The notes beneath the pieces are model-generated. The model was not told the DNA's origin, searched no databases, and worked only from the letters and a program-made list of their open reading frames with translations. A stretch of DNA of 64,000 nt from Clostridia bacterium (GTDB taxonomy: Bacteria; Bacillota; Clostridia; Oscillospirales; Acutalibacteraceae): positions 1 through 64,000 of the forward strand of contig JAFSYP010000071.1 in the NCBI GenBank assembly GCA_017449935.1, read 5' to 3'. Shown piece after piece: positions 37,015-46,802 of this stretch. Made by a program: the position numbers and the translations under genes. Within the stretch, counting starts at the first letter, position 1. Every line of letters starts with the position of its first letter.

Positions 37015-37309
37015 TAATTTCGCGCAGACCGTCGAAGGTTCCGAGCTTCCCGTGCTCGTGGATTTCTGGGCGACGTGGTGCGGCCCGTGCCGTATGATCG
37101 CGCCGATCGTCGAGGAGATCTCGGACGAATACGACGGCCGTCTCAACGTCTACAAGGTCGACGTCGACGAAGCGGAACAGATCGCGATGCAGTTCGGCAT
37201 TATGAGCATCCCGACGCTCATGATCTTTAAGAAAGGGGCAGAACTGGAACGCATCGTCGGTTACCGCAGCAAAGAGGATCTGGAAGCGCTGATCGGCAAA
37301 TACCTTTGA
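36989..37309 (+). CDS. trxA: Thioredoxin
   Basis: A 106-residue thioredoxin with active site WCGPC (30-34, cysteines C31 and C34), the conserved FWATW strand and cis-proline SIPTLMIF. It is a cytoplasmic protein disulfide reductant. ATG 36989 is preferred over ATG 36983 because AAGGAG at 36976-36981 is 7 nt away from the former but only 1 nt from the latter. It is the last gene of the run and is followed by a terminator. Confidence 0.95.
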   Translation: MAITHLYNDNFAQTVEGSELPVLVDFWATWCGPCRMIAPIVEEISDEYDGRLNVYKVDVDEAEQIAMQFGIMSIPTLMIFKKGAELERIVGYRSKEDLEALIGKYL

Positions 37310-37328
37310 TCCGATAACAAAAATGCCA

Positions 37329-37368
37329 AAAGCTCGCTGTCTTCGGACGGCGAGCTTTCTGTTTTCTT
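37329..37368. terminator. Bidirectional intrinsic terminator after trxA
   Basis: AAAGCTCGCTGTC-TTCG-GACGGCGAGCTTT is a 13-bp stem with a UUCG loop and one G-U pair, followed by TCTGTTTTCTTTC. On the minus strand the downstream sequence is TGGCATTTTTG, so it may also end the converging operon that stops at 37409. Confidence 0.88.
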
Positions 37369-37408
37369 TCATGTAAACGCCGAACAAATCAGCGTTTGTT
37401 TATCGTAT

Positions 37409-38818
37409 TCAGTTTTCAAAGCGAATCACATAGTTCGCGTCCGGAAGGCCGTCTTTATGCACGAGCGGCAGAAGCATTTCGGAAACGCTGTCGATCCCGG
37501 CGCCGCGCAGCTTTGCCGAAAACGGCTTAGAAAGCGTGTCGCAGAGGCGGAAGAAGCCGCAGGCGACGCGGTACTCCACGCACCGTTTATCCAGCGCCGC
37601 GTCTCCACGGTAGAGATTGGCCGCCATATCCAGTACGAACGGCACGACCGGCTTGTCTTTGATCAGCGCGATCTCCCGTTTCGTCACACCGCAGCGCTTC
37701 GAGCCGGACAGCCGCCATATTTTTCCGAATGTCAGATGATTGACCGTTTTTGCAGCAGGCCGGATGATCCAGCGGAGCTTTCTCGCTTTTTCCTCGCGCA
37801 GGCTGAATCCGTCCGCTAAGCGGATAAAAGTCTCGTAGTCCTGCTCGGCAGACCGCAGCACATCCCCCACCGTCCCGAGAAACTGCTTTTTCGTAAACTC
37901 CGGCAGGGACAGCCCGTCCGTGTCCAGCCCTGGGACCGCGTCAATACACACGGTTGAAACGTCAATGCGACCGTCGTCCGGCTCAAACCGCAGCCGCCGG
38001 TAATACGGCGGGAACCCGACCAGCGCGGACGTCGAAACATCGTAAAAGGCGTTTCCTTTTTCCGAGCGGATACAGGAGGTATTATGGATGTGACTGTGTC
38101 CCGTCAGCATACAGCAGACGCCGAGATCGGCAAACTGCTTTGCACGCGCTTCGCCGTTTTCCAGCAGATCGCCCGACGCGATCAGGCGGTACAGCGGCGA
38201 AGGCGACAAGACAGGATGATGCGTCATGGCGAATACGTACATCCCCTTTTCTTTTGCGTCCGCGATCTGCGCGGCGATCCAGTCGAAGCATTCGTCCGTA
38301 AAGCCCGCGTGGTCGTAGCCTTTGTCGTCATTAAGCGCGAGCAGCCGGTATTCCGGCGTCAGATCGACGGCATAGCTCATGGTCGCCTCATGCACGCTGA
38401 CCGCTTCGCTTCGTCCGAATTCCTGATAAAACGCACGAAGATCCTCCCGCTGAAAAGCAGGCACGTCGACCTTTCGGTTATTCTTGTCAAAGCCGTAGGA
38501 CACGCCCTCGCCGCGGTAGTCATGCGTCGCCGTCGTGACGTACACGCGCTTTCCGCGCGCCTTCAGGGAGCGCAGCAGCTCGCGCATCTCCTCGTGGGAC
38601 GTATTCTCGCCGTTGTTGGTCAGGTCGCCGCTGATCAGGATGATCTCCGGCTGTCCCTCTTCGCAGAGCGAATCGAACACATAGCGGATGATCTCCTCGC
38701 TTCCGCGGCGGTAAAGCTGCTCTCTGGCGGCCGGGAAAGCGTACGGATCGCCGTCTACCCAGTTCTTTTTGGAATAATAATGCGTATCGGTCAGGATCGC
38801 AACGTCCAGCGGTTTCAT
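37409..38818 (-). CDS. Calcineurin-like metallophosphoesterase
   Basis: A 469-residue phosphoesterase. The expected di-metal motifs are DTH (11-13), GDLTNNGE (64-71), a divergent third motif TATHDYR (97-103, replacing GNHD), MTHHPV and GHSHIH. About 170 further residues follow the catalytic domain and contain no recognised domain. The substrate is unknown. There is no signal peptide. The start overlaps the LRR gene's stop by 4 bp, and it is the last gene of the arabinofuranosidase operon. Confidence 0.85.
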   Translation of the reverse strand: MKPLDVAILTDTHYYSKKNWVDGDPYAFPAAREQLYRRGSEEIIRYVFDSLCEEGQPEIILISGDLTNNGENTSHEEMRELLRSLKARGKRVYVTTATHDYRGEGVSYGFDKNNRKVDVPAFQREDLRAFYQEFGRSEAVSVHEATMSYAVDLTPEYRLLALNDDKGYDHAGFTDECFDWIAAQIADAKEKGMYVFAMTHHPVLSPSPLYRLIASGDLLENGEARAKQFADLGVCCMLTGHSHIHNTSCIRSEKGNAFYDVSTSALVGFPPYYRRLRFEPDDGRIDVSTVCIDAVPGLDTDGLSLPEFTKKQFLGTVGDVLRSAEQDYETFIRLADGFSLREEKARKLRWIIRPAAKTVNHLTFGKIWRLSGSKRCGVTKREIALIKDKPVVPFVLDMAANLYRGDAALDKRCVEYRVACGFFRLCDTLSKPFSAKLRGAGIDSVSEMLLPLVHKDGLPDANYVIRFEN

Positions 38819-39933
38819 TTAATACCCTCCCTCTGTGCGCCGTAACGCACGGGAACTGCCTTTTTGAACAGCATGTGATCATATTCTCCGCGCCACTGAT
38901 CGCCGGTGCGGACATTCTTTTTGAAGGACGCCTCGTCCGCCTGCACGCAGATCTCCGAAAGGCCGGCTATATTGCCGCCGTCCTTATACACCGTGTCCCA
39001 GAACGCGTGATGCCCGATCTCGGCGACTTTTTCAGGAATATACATATAGGTCAGCGCCTGGTCGTAGCTGAACGCATCCGAGCCGATGAACGTAAGACAC
39101 TCCGGCAGCGACGCATAGACCGAGTCGCCGTTCCGCGTCGTGATCTCCCGCAGATTCACACAGCGAAAAAACGCCATCGTTTCAATGCTTTCCAGTCCGT
39201 GCGGCAGCTCGACACGTACAAGATCGCTGTAATTGAAAGCCAGCATACCGATCCGTTTCGTCTGCTGCGGCAGAGCGTACGTCTGTACCTTCTGCACATA
39301 ATCATCGGAATAATCCGGATCCCCGACAAACAATTCATTTTCAATGCCGGCTTTTTCACGCAAATACAGGTCGCGGTCGATCGGATAACAGAGAATCTCC
39401 GACAGGTCTTTGGTGTACAGCACGCCGTCAAGATCGCAGTAATTCGGGTTGTTTTCATCCACAAAGATCGCCTGCAGATTCCAGCAGCTGTAAAACGACT
39501 TGCCGTCGATCTGCGTGACAGACGCGCCGATACGGACCGTTTGCAGCTGATCGTCGCAGTTGAGCATATACTCATGCAGCACCGTAACGGGCTTGGCCGC
39601 GTCGCCGTCCACGCAGTCGATCGTCATCTCATGGATGTCGCCGGGATTGCTGAATTTGACCAGTTCATAACTACCGTCTTGCAGTTCTTTATACTGAAAC
39701 GTATCTTTGTGGATCGCGCGGACGGAAAGGAAGATCGACAGTCCGATCGCCACAAGCAGCGCGGCAACGACCAAGACCTTCTTTGAGGCGGAATGCTTAT
39801 ACCGGCCGCCGATATGCGGTTCCTGCAAGCCCTCGATCCGGTATGTCCAGATCTCGTCCTCCGGTATCTCCGGCGGCGGCGCCTGGATCGGATCGACTTT
39901 GGGACGTTTTACGCGTTTCTCTTCTTTTTTCAT
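38815..39933 (-). CDS. BspA-type leucine-rich repeat membrane protein
   Basis: A 372-residue protein with a cytoplasmic N-terminus rich in K, E and P (1-47), one transmembrane helix (about 50-72, VLVVAALLVAIGLSIFLSV) and an extracytoplasmic region with LRR_5/BspA units (TQIDGKSFYSCWNLQAIFV, KRIGMLAFNYSDLVRVELP and ESIETMAFFRCVNLREITT). Such repeats usually bind proteins or surfaces. It overlaps its neighbours by 4 bp on both sides (ATGA), so it is translated together with the transporter and phosphoesterase. Confidence 0.85.
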   Translation of the reverse strand: MKKEEKRVKRPKVDPIQAPPPEIPEDEIWTYRIEGLQEPHIGGRYKHSASKKVLVVAALLVAIGLSIFLSVRAIHKDTFQYKELQDGSYELVKFSNPGDIHEMTIDCVDGDAAKPVTVLHEYMLNCDDQLQTVRIGASVTQIDGKSFYSCWNLQAIFVDENNPNYCDLDGVLYTKDLSEILCYPIDRDLYLREKAGIENELFVGDPDYSDDYVQKVQTYALPQQTKRIGMLAFNYSDLVRVELPHGLESIETMAFFRCVNLREITTRNGDSVYASLPECLTFIGSDAFSYDQALTYMYIPEKVAEIGHHAFWDTVYKDGGNIAGLSEICVQADEASFKKNVRTGDQWRGEYDHMLFKKAVPVRYGAQREGIK

Positions 39934-41714
39934 GACGGCACCTCCGCGTTTACAGGCTGCGTGTCCGGTTCCGGATCGGTCTGCATCTGCTCCGAAAGAA
40001 GCTCATTCCCGGTCACTTCCTCGCGCCGGCGCAGAACAGCCATCACCTTGCTCTGCTTCGCGTCGTCATAATCCCAGAACAGGTACGGGATCGTCATCAG
40101 GAGGTAGCCGATGATGTCGATGATGATCGGGATGACGATGATTTTGATGCGCGAATCGTCGATAAACAGCACATCCCAGTTGCTGTTGAAGCCGAACTTC
40201 AGCAGCAGCAGCGGGATGATCAGACCGACAAACGACGTGATGGGACCCGTAAACCAGCCGAACACGCCGGAGAAATTCTCCAGTCTTTCGCCGGACAGGT
40301 ACATCTGATAGTCGTTGATACGTACCTCCATATCGTACGACGCCGTCGCCGGCACGGTTTTGCACATTTCCAAAAAGAACAGCGTCACAACGCAGATGGT
40401 CCCGCACAGGATCAGCCGGTCACCCAGGAACAGAAGTGAAAGGACAATGATCGAATTGCCGATCGCGCGGGAGAGCTGATAGAAGATCATGAGCTGTTTA
40501 TACGTAAAGCGCTTGAGGAAATACGGCGCGAGCAGATCCGGCGGCGTTCCGGCAAAGGAAACGAGCGCCACGATCAGGCTGTACAAAAGGCCGCTCAGGC
40601 GGAACGTATACAGATACAGGATCGTCACAAACGGCAGCATACCGTTGCCTAAAGAATCGAGGAGGTTAACGACCGTGAGCATCCATTTATACTTGTTGCG
40701 CATGACGCCGAACATGCCGTCCCAGAAATGGATCTGCACCTTCTTTTCAAGCGGCGGCTGCGGGATGCGTTCCTGCACCCTTCCGGCAAAGACCATCGTC
40801 AGCACCGCCGCCGTCACGAACGTGATCGGGATAACGTAGCGGTAGACGTTGATGTCCTCCCACTTGTAGCGCAGCATACCGATGATGACCGGCAGCAGGA
40901 TCGCCAGAATAGAATGGAAAATATGCGAGAGCTTGATCGGGTAGGAACGCACGAGGATGCGCTCGCGCACGTTCGGGCTGATGTTTCGCGTGCAGATCTC
41001 CAACTGGTTCTCGAAGCCGAACAGATTATAGCACGCAAACAGAAGGTTCGCGACCCATACGCGCGTCACGACGTCGGGGATCTTGTAAAACGGCAGCCAT
41101 CCGATCAGAACGACCATAATGCATTTGGGCAGAAAATCGCTGTACAGGGAATACTTGTACCGCCCGAACTTCGGGATCAGCTTCTTTTTCCAGAAGATCG
41201 CGCGCGCGCCGACCCACCCGGTATACAAAAGATGCGTGCCGAGGATCTTGAACGCCGACGCACAGCTGATGCCCTCGAGCGAATTCATATACGTCACAAA
41301 CCGACTTGCGGGATCAAACAGCGCCGCGACGTTGCCGATGATCATGGCAAGTCCGACGACGATCAAAGAGATATACAGTGCGATTATCCGCCGTTCCGTC
41401 TTCTTTTCGAGTCTGCCGAGGTTGTCCGAAACGAGCCAGGAGATCAGCGTCCAGATATAGCCCAGCGGCATGTTTATGATCGAAATGATGGAAAACGTCA
41501 GATACGGCAGCTTGTAGTGGTACATGATCAGGAAGCACGACGCGGCAAAAACGATGTACTCCAGCGTCTTTGCGCCCGTGTAGTTGCTGCCGACCGCGAT
41601 CAGGATATCCTTGTACTCTTTGTACGGAACATACTTGCCCTCGGCAGGCGTGTTCCAATGCATCTTGATCTCCTTGAACAATGCTTTGATTTTGCCTGAA
41701 AGATCGCTCGCCAT
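39930..41714 (-). CDS. MFS/GPH-like multi-pass transporter
   Basis: A 594-residue membrane protein with about 12 helices and a 40-residue acidic C-terminal tail. I do not recognise a specific subfamily; MFS-type organisation and its position after a GH51 gene suggest sugar or oligosaccharide uptake. GGAGGAAT lies before ATG 41714. It starts 1 nt after the DUF6171 stop and overlaps the LRR gene by 4 bp. Confidence 0.75.
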   Translation of the reverse strand: MASDLSGKIKALFKEIKMHWNTPAEGKYVPYKEYKDILIAVGSNYTGAKTLEYIVFAASCFLIMYHYKLPYLTFSIISIINMPLGYIWTLISWLVSDNLGRLEKKTERRIIALYISLIVVGLAMIIGNVAALFDPASRFVTYMNSLEGISCASAFKILGTHLLYTGWVGARAIFWKKKLIPKFGRYKYSLYSDFLPKCIMVVLIGWLPFYKIPDVVTRVWVANLLFACYNLFGFENQLEICTRNISPNVRERILVRSYPIKLSHIFHSILAILLPVIIGMLRYKWEDINVYRYVIPITFVTAAVLTMVFAGRVQERIPQPPLEKKVQIHFWDGMFGVMRNKYKWMLTVVNLLDSLGNGMLPFVTILYLYTFRLSGLLYSLIVALVSFAGTPPDLLAPYFLKRFTYKQLMIFYQLSRAIGNSIIVLSLLFLGDRLILCGTICVVTLFFLEMCKTVPATASYDMEVRINDYQMYLSGERLENFSGVFGWFTGPITSFVGLIIPLLLLKFGFNSNWDVLFIDDSRIKIIVIPIIIDIIGYLLMTIPYLFWDYDDAKQSKVMAVLRRREEVTGNELLSEQMQTDPEPDTQPVNAEVPS

Positions 41715-41715
41715 A

Positions 41716-41988
41716 CTATTCCTCCTTATATACCTGCCATTTTTTAACAGGACAGCGCTGTGTGCGGAATGCCGCGCGAAACTCCGGATAGCATCCGCAT
41801 TTCAGGCATGTGCCGCCGATCAGGTGACAGCACGCGCGGCAGACGGCAAGACGGTCGTCGTACAGCGCCTGCGCCGTGCGTTCGGCAGCCGGGATCTTTT
41901 CGATGTGCACGCGCACGGATTCAAGTAGATCCGCGCGGCCGCTTTCCCAAAGCAGGCATCCGATACACGCCTCTGCCCGCTCGCTCAT
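41716..41988 (-). CDS. Small cysteine-rich protein, DUF6171 type
   Basis: A 90-residue protein with four cysteine clusters: CIGC (8-11), CRACC, TCLKCGC and RCPV. The spacing suggests two zinc-binding or iron-sulfur knuckles, as in the DUF6171 family of Firmicutes; function is unknown. ATG 41988 overlaps the abfA stop (ATGA), so it is translationally coupled to the arabinofuranosidase. Confidence 0.75.
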   Translation of the reverse strand: MSERAEACIGCLLWESGRADLLESVRVHIEKIPAAERTAQALYDDRLAVCRACCHLIGGTCLKCGCYPEFRAAFRTQRCPVKKWQVYKEE

Positions 41989-43493
41989 CGGACCTTGAAC
42001 CGCACGACGCTGCACGGCGGCAGTTCGGCGGTAAAGCCGTCCGCCGTCACCGTGAAGCCGTCAAATTCCTTGGTTTCAACAGCATTCGGCGCGTCAAAGG
42101 TATTGTATGCGTCGATCGCGCCGGTCAGTATCTGCGCATTGACAGACTGTACCTTCGTGTCGGCGATCTGGCAGCTGACCTGCGCGGCGTCGGCGGCGGA
42201 TGTATTGACGATCGTCGCCCAGATCACGCCGTCCGCATCCATCGAAGCGGATTCGATCAGCTGAGGCAGCGGACGGGTCGGCCGGTCGCCCGGATCTTTG
42301 GCGCAGGGCACGTCCTGTACGGGCGTTGTGATGTACGAGCCGAGCAGCGTGTTGTTCTGGTGCTCGCGGAACATCCGGAACACATGATAGGTCGGCGTCA
42401 GAAGCATCCGCTCTCCGTCGGTCAGGATCACCGACTGCAGCACGTTCACGGTCTGCGCGATGTTCGCCATGCGGATGCGGTCGCTGTGCTTATTGAAAAT
42501 ATTCAGCGTGAGCGCCGCGACCATGGCGTCGCGCATGGTGTTCTGCTGATAGAGGAAACCGGGATTCGTCCCCGGCTCCACCTCGTACCACGTTCCCCAT
42601 TCGTCCACGATCAGATCCACGCGGTGTTCGCGGTCGTGACGGTTCATGACCTCGATGTGGCGCGTGACGATCCCGTCGATGCGGTACGCCTGCGCGAGCG
42701 TCTGCGCATACTGCAGGGGCGTGAACGCCGTCGCGCTCTTTTTGGAGCGCGTTTCACTGTCCCATATGTCGGTGTAGTAATGCAGCGAAAGGCCGTTCGC
42801 CCTGTGCTTGACCTTGTCCATCACGCGGTCCGTCCAGTGATAGTCCTCATTGTTTGGGCCGCAGGCGATACGGTAAATACGGTGGTCCGGATCGTAGTTG
42901 CGGATGTACGTTTCATAGCGTTTGAACAGACAGCCGTAATACTCCGGGTCCATATTGCCGCCGCAGCCCCAGTTTTCGTTCCCGACGCCGAAATACTGCA
43001 CGACCCACGGTTCTTCGCGTCCGTTCGCCTTGCGCAGCTCAGCCATCGGCGACGTGCCGTCAAAGGTCATATATTCGACCCACTCGTTCATCTCCTGCAC
43101 CGTGCCGGAGCCGACGTTGCCGTTGATGTATACGTCGCAGCCGAGCTGACGGCACAGCTCGAAAAATTCATGCGTGCCGAAGCTGTTGTCCTCGACGACC
43201 TTGCCCCAATGCGTATTGAGGATCTTTTTGCGTTCCTCTTTCGGCCCGACGCCGTCCTTCCAATGATACTCGTCGGCAAAGCATCCGCCCGGCCAGCGCA
43301 GCACGGGAATGCCCATCTCCCGCAGTGCCGACACAACGTCTGTGCGCATTCCGTTGACGTTCGGGATCTCGGAGTCCACGCCGACGTATAATCCCTCATA
43401 AATACAACGGCCGAGATGCTCGCTGAAATGGCCGTAAATATCCTTGCTGATCCGGCTTATCTTCTGGTTGGGATTGATCAGGTATTTCTCCAT
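41985..43493 (-). CDS. abfA: Alpha-L-arabinofuranosidase, GH51
   Basis: A 502-residue intracellular glycosidase releasing arabinose from arabino-oligosaccharides. The acid/base is E173 in GVGNENWG and the nucleophile E298 in VDEWGTWY. The N-terminal [13 protein letters not shown] and the [13 protein letters not shown] loop are GH51 hallmarks, and a C-terminal beta domain follows. There is no signal peptide. AGGAGG lies 7 nt before the ATG, immediately after the leader hairpin. It heads a five-gene operon. Confidence 0.95.
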   Translation of the reverse strand: MEKYLINPNQKISRISKDIYGHFSEHLGRCIYEGLYVGVDSEIPNVNGMRTDVVSALREMGIPVLRWPGGCFADEYHWKDGVGPKEERKKILNTHWGKVVEDNSFGTHEFFELCRQLGCDVYINGNVGSGTVQEMNEWVEYMTFDGTSPMAELRKANGREEPWVVQYFGVGNENWGCGGNMDPEYYGCLFKRYETYIRNYDPDHRIYRIACGPNNEDYHWTDRVMDKVKHRANGLSLHYYTDIWDSETRSKKSATAFTPLQYAQTLAQAYRIDGIVTRHIEVMNRHDREHRVDLIVDEWGTWYEVEPGTNPGFLYQQNTMRDAMVAALTLNIFNKHSDRIRMANIAQTVNVLQSVILTDGERMLLTPTYHVFRMFREHQNNTLLGSYITTPVQDVPCAKDPGDRPTRPLPQLIESASMDADGVIWATIVNTSAADAAQVSCQIADTKVQSVNAQILTGAIDAYNTFDAPNAVETKEFDGFTVTADGFTAELPPCSVVRFKVR

Positions 43494-43504
43494 GTTCGCC
43501 TCCT

Positions 43505-43538
43505 AAAAAACAAGGGGGCGAATGCTGTTCGTCCCCCT
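43505..43538 (-). terminator. Terminator-like hairpin in the abfA leader
   Basis: Minus-strand AGGGGG-(A)-CGAA-CAGCA-TTCG-CCCCCT forms a 10-bp GC-rich stem with one bulged A, followed by TGTTTTTT (43510-43505) and then directly by AGGAGG and the abfA start. It begins about 7 nt after the predicted transcription start, so it is either an attenuator, a 5' stabilising stem, or the terminator of the MATE operon read-through. Confidence 0.75.
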
Positions 43539-43551
43539 AAATTTGTATAAA

Positions 43552-43580
43552 ATTATACCGTAACAGATACAATTTGTCAA
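43552..43580 (-). promoter_or_regulatory. Promoter of the abfA operon
   Basis: Minus-strand TTGACA (43580-43575), 17 nt and TATAAT (43557-43552), a full consensus match. It lies in the 148-bp gap between the MATE stop (43642) and abfA. Confidence 0.88.
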
Positions 43581-43641
43581 GCAATTTGCACAAATGATTT
43601 TTCATATTGTTAAAATTCCGCAATTCAGATAAAACGGAGCG

Positions 43642-45009
43642 TTACGGATCACGCCGTACGTCCTGCCACGGCCGAACGCCGCGGACGCCGGCATACAGTA
43701 CGACGCAGATCACGATGGAAACGAGAGAGCCGAGCGGCGCCGCAAGTCCCATCGGATACAGCGTATGCGGGAAGCGCACCGACGCGAAGTAAGACGCCGG
43801 AATACGCACAAGCAGCGCAGAGATCATGTTGTGCACAAAGGAATAGTTTGATTTGCCGTAAGCGCTGAAGAAGCCGCTGAAGCAAAAATGAACACAGGCG
43901 AGAATACTGTCCAGAGCATAGGCGCGCAGATACTGCGCCCCCATCTCCACGACCGCGGGACTGTCCTTCGCAAACAGCGACAGGATCTGCGGAGCGAACA
44001 GATTGCACACGAGCGCGCAGACGACGCCGTATCCGATACAGATGCGTATCCCATACCGAAGCGATTGACGCGAGCGCGCGTGTTCTCCCGCGCCGCAGTT
44101 CTGCGACGCGAAGGCGCAAACCGTGGAAAGCATCGACGACGGCACCAAAAACAGGAACCCGATGATCTTTTCGACGACGCCGACGGCTGCCGCCGCTTCC
44201 ACGCCGCGGCGGTTTGCGATCGCTGTGATCGCCAGAAAAGAGATCTGGATCAGCCCCTCCTGGATCGCGATCGGTACGCCGACGCCGAGGATCGTGCCGA
44301 TCTCATGTTTTTGCGGACGAAGATCCGCCTTGCGCAGCGAGACGCCAGTCTGCATCCGCCGGACGGCAAGCGCCGCGATCGCGACCGATACCGCCTGCGA
44401 GGTCAGCGTCGCCGCGGCCGCGCCTGCCGCGCCGAGCCGGAACCGCCCGATCAGCAAAAGATCGAGCGCTACATTCAGTACGCCCGCGATCCCAACAAAT
44501 ATGAGCGGTCTGCGCGTATCGCCCAATCCGCGAAAAACGCTGCTCAGCACATTGTACGCCGTGATGAACGGAATGCCCGCAAAACAGATCGTCAGATAAC
44601 TGCGCGTCTGCGTGAGCGATTCCGGCGGCACGGACAAGATCTTCAAAATCGGATCCGTCAGCAAAAGAAGCAGCGCGGTCAGAATGACGGAAAAGACCGA
44701 AAAGAACAGGACGGAGTTGCCGATATACCGCGACGCGCCCGCCGCGTCTTTTGCGCCGACGCACCGTCCGATGCAGACCATACTCCCGCTTGCGAGGCCG
44801 ATGGCGACGACCGTCACCATATGCATCACCTGACTGCCGACAGATATGGCCGTGATACAGTCGGCGCCGTTGAACCGGCCTGTGATCAGCAGATCCGCAA
44901 GACCGTAGAAGGTCTGAAGAAAACAGGAGATCAAAAAGGGTACGGAAAAAGACAGCATCCTGCGCGGGACGCTGCCGACGGTCAGATCTTTCCGGGATCG
45001 ATCGCTCAC
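43642..45009 (-). CDS. MATE-family efflux transporter
   Basis: A 455-residue, 12-helix multidrug/cation antiporter. The N-terminal LISCFLQTFYGLADLLITGRF and the VLSSVFRGLGDTRRPLIFVGI loop between helices are characteristic. The start is GTG 45009 with AGGGG upstream; the next methionine would delete the conserved N-terminus. It follows two ABC exporter genes (23-nt gap) with no intervening promoter and is probably cotranscribed. Confidence 0.92.
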   Translation of the reverse strand: MSDRSRKDLTVGSVPRRMLSFSVPFLISCFLQTFYGLADLLITGRFNGADCITAISVGSQVMHMVTVVAIGLASGSMVCIGRCVGAKDAAGASRYIGNSVLFFSVFSVILTALLLLLTDPILKILSVPPESLTQTRSYLTICFAGIPFITAYNVLSSVFRGLGDTRRPLIFVGIAGVLNVALDLLLIGRFRLGAAGAAAATLTSQAVSVAIAALAVRRMQTGVSLRKADLRPQKHEIGTILGVGVPIAIQEGLIQISFLAITAIANRRGVEAAAAVGVVEKIIGFLFLVPSSMLSTVCAFASQNCGAGEHARSRQSLRYGIRICIGYGVVCALVCNLFAPQILSLFAKDSPAVVEMGAQYLRAYALDSILACVHFCFSGFFSAYGKSNYSFVHNMISALLVRIPASYFASVRFPHTLYPMGLAAPLGSLVSIVICVVLYAGVRGVRPWQDVRRDP

Positions 45010-45032
45010 ATTTTCCCCTGCCCTTCCGTGTA

Positions 45033-46802
45033 TTATGTCGCAAACTGGCTGTTATACAGCTTCGCATAAAAGCCGTTTTTCCGCAATAGTTCTTTGTGCG
45101 TCCCGGTCTCGACAACGCGCCCGTCGCGCATGACGAGGATCATATCCGCCTCGCGGACGGTGCTGAGCCGATGCGCCACGATAAACGTCGTGCGCCCGGT
45201 CATCATGGCGTGGAACGCCTGCTGGATGTGCGCCTCGGTGCGCGTGTCGATGGAGGACGTCGCCTCGTCGAGAATGAGCATCGGCGGCAGACACAGCATG
45301 ATGCGCGCGATGCATAGAAGCTGCTTTTGCCCCTGCGACAGACTTCCGCCGTCTTCACCGATCACGGTGTCATACCCCTGCGGCAGACGGCAGATAAACC
45401 CGTGCGCGTGCGCCGCCCTGCACGCCGCGACGATCTCGTCCTGCGTCGCGTCCGGCTTGCCGAGCGACAGATTTTCCCGGATCGTGCCCGATCGCAGCCA
45501 TGTATCCTGCAGGACCATACCGTATCCGGCGCGAAGGCTTCGACGCGTCAGGCAGCGAATATCTTCGCCGTCCACGCGAATCTCTCCGGCGTCCGCGTCA
45601 TAAAAGCGCATCAGAAGGTTGATGAGCGTCGTCTTGCCGCAGCCCGTCGGTCCGACGATCGCGATCCGCTGTCCCGGCTGTACGGAAAGGTTCAGATCCT
45701 CGATCAAAGGCTTGTCCGGTAAATAAGAAAACGCGACGTCCCGAAGCTCCACGCTGCCGCGCACATCCTGCAGTACGACGGCGTCAACGTCGTCCGGCTT
45801 CTGCGGCGGCTGCCCGATCAGATCAAATATCCGTGAGGCGCACGCCAGCGCGTTTTGAAGCTCCGACACCACGCCGCTGATCTCGTTGAACGGCTTGGTA
45901 TACTGGTTCGCATAGGACAGAAACGCCGAAAGGCACCCAACGGTGAACGGCGCCGCCGTCCCGGCCGTGGCGATGCAGATGATCGCGCCGGTCAGCGCGA
46001 CAAGCGCATAGACGACGTTGTTGACAAATCGCGTCGTCGGATTCGTCAGCGACGAAAAGAAAACGGCTTTGAGCGACGTCTTTTGCAGCCTGCCGTTGAT
46101 CTCGTCAAACCGCGCGGCAGCGTTTTCCTCCTGCGAAAATGCCTTGACGACCTTCTGGTTCGTCAGCATTTCTTCCACAAGCGCCGTCTGCTCGGCGCGC
46201 GTCTCGCTCTGCGCTTGAAAATACCGGTAGGTATGCGTCGCAATAAAACGCGCCGCGACAAAGCTCAGCGGCGTCAGCACGATGACGACGGCGGCAATAG
46301 TCGGGCGGATCGCAATCATGAACCCCACTGTACCGAGGATCGTCGCGCCGCCGGTAAACAACTGCGAAAAGCCGAGCAGCAGACCGTCCGCAAACTGATC
46401 GACGTCCGTGATCACACGGCTGACGATCTCGCCGGCAGGATGCTTGTCCAGATAGGAAAGCGGCAGGATCTGCAGGCGGCAGAACGCTTCGTCGCGCACG
46501 TCGCGCACGACGTGATACGTCACGCGGTTGTTGACGGATGTGACGATCCACTGCAGCAGCGCCGTGCCGACGGCGACGACGCCGATCCGCACAAGCAGCT
46601 TTATAACAGATTCATAATCAACCTTTCCCGCGCCGACGACATGGTCGATCACACGGCCGACCAATACGGGAATATACAAAGTCAAAGCGACCGTCAATGC
46701 GGAAAGCAGGACCGAAACGATCACATGAAACCAGTACGGTCTGATGTACAGCAGCACTTTTTTCAACGTGCCGCGCTCGGCCTTCACACGCGTTTTTTTC
46801 AT
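45033..46802 (-). CDS. ABC exporter half-transporter with consensus catalytic site
   Basis: A 589-residue fused membrane and ATPase domain protein. Six helices are expected over about 20-310. The ATPase domain has Walker A GPTGCGKTT, signature SLSQGQKQ and Walker B LILDEATSSID with the catalytic Glu intact. ATG 46802 overlaps the partner gene's stop by 4 bp. With its partner it should form a heterodimeric exporter of the BmrCD/TM287-288 type, for drugs, lipids or peptides. Confidence 0.93.
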   Translation of the reverse strand: MKKTRVKAERGTLKKVLLYIRPYWFHVIVSVLLSALTVALTLYIPVLVGRVIDHVVGAGKVDYESVIKLLVRIGVVAVGTALLQWIVTSVNNRVTYHVVRDVRDEAFCRLQILPLSYLDKHPAGEIVSRVITDVDQFADGLLLGFSQLFTGGATILGTVGFMIAIRPTIAAVVIVLTPLSFVAARFIATHTYRYFQAQSETRAEQTALVEEMLTNQKVVKAFSQEENAAARFDEINGRLQKTSLKAVFFSSLTNPTTRFVNNVVYALVALTGAIICIATAGTAAPFTVGCLSAFLSYANQYTKPFNEISGVVSELQNALACASRIFDLIGQPPQKPDDVDAVVLQDVRGSVELRDVAFSYLPDKPLIEDLNLSVQPGQRIAIVGPTGCGKTTLINLLMRFYDADAGEIRVDGEDIRCLTRRSLRAGYGMVLQDTWLRSGTIRENLSLGKPDATQDEIVAACRAAHAHGFICRLPQGYDTVIGEDGGSLSQGQKQLLCIARIMLCLPPMLILDEATSSIDTRTEAHIQQAFHAMMTGRTTFIVAHRLSTVREADMILVMRDGRVVETGTHKELLRKNGFYAKLYNSQFAT

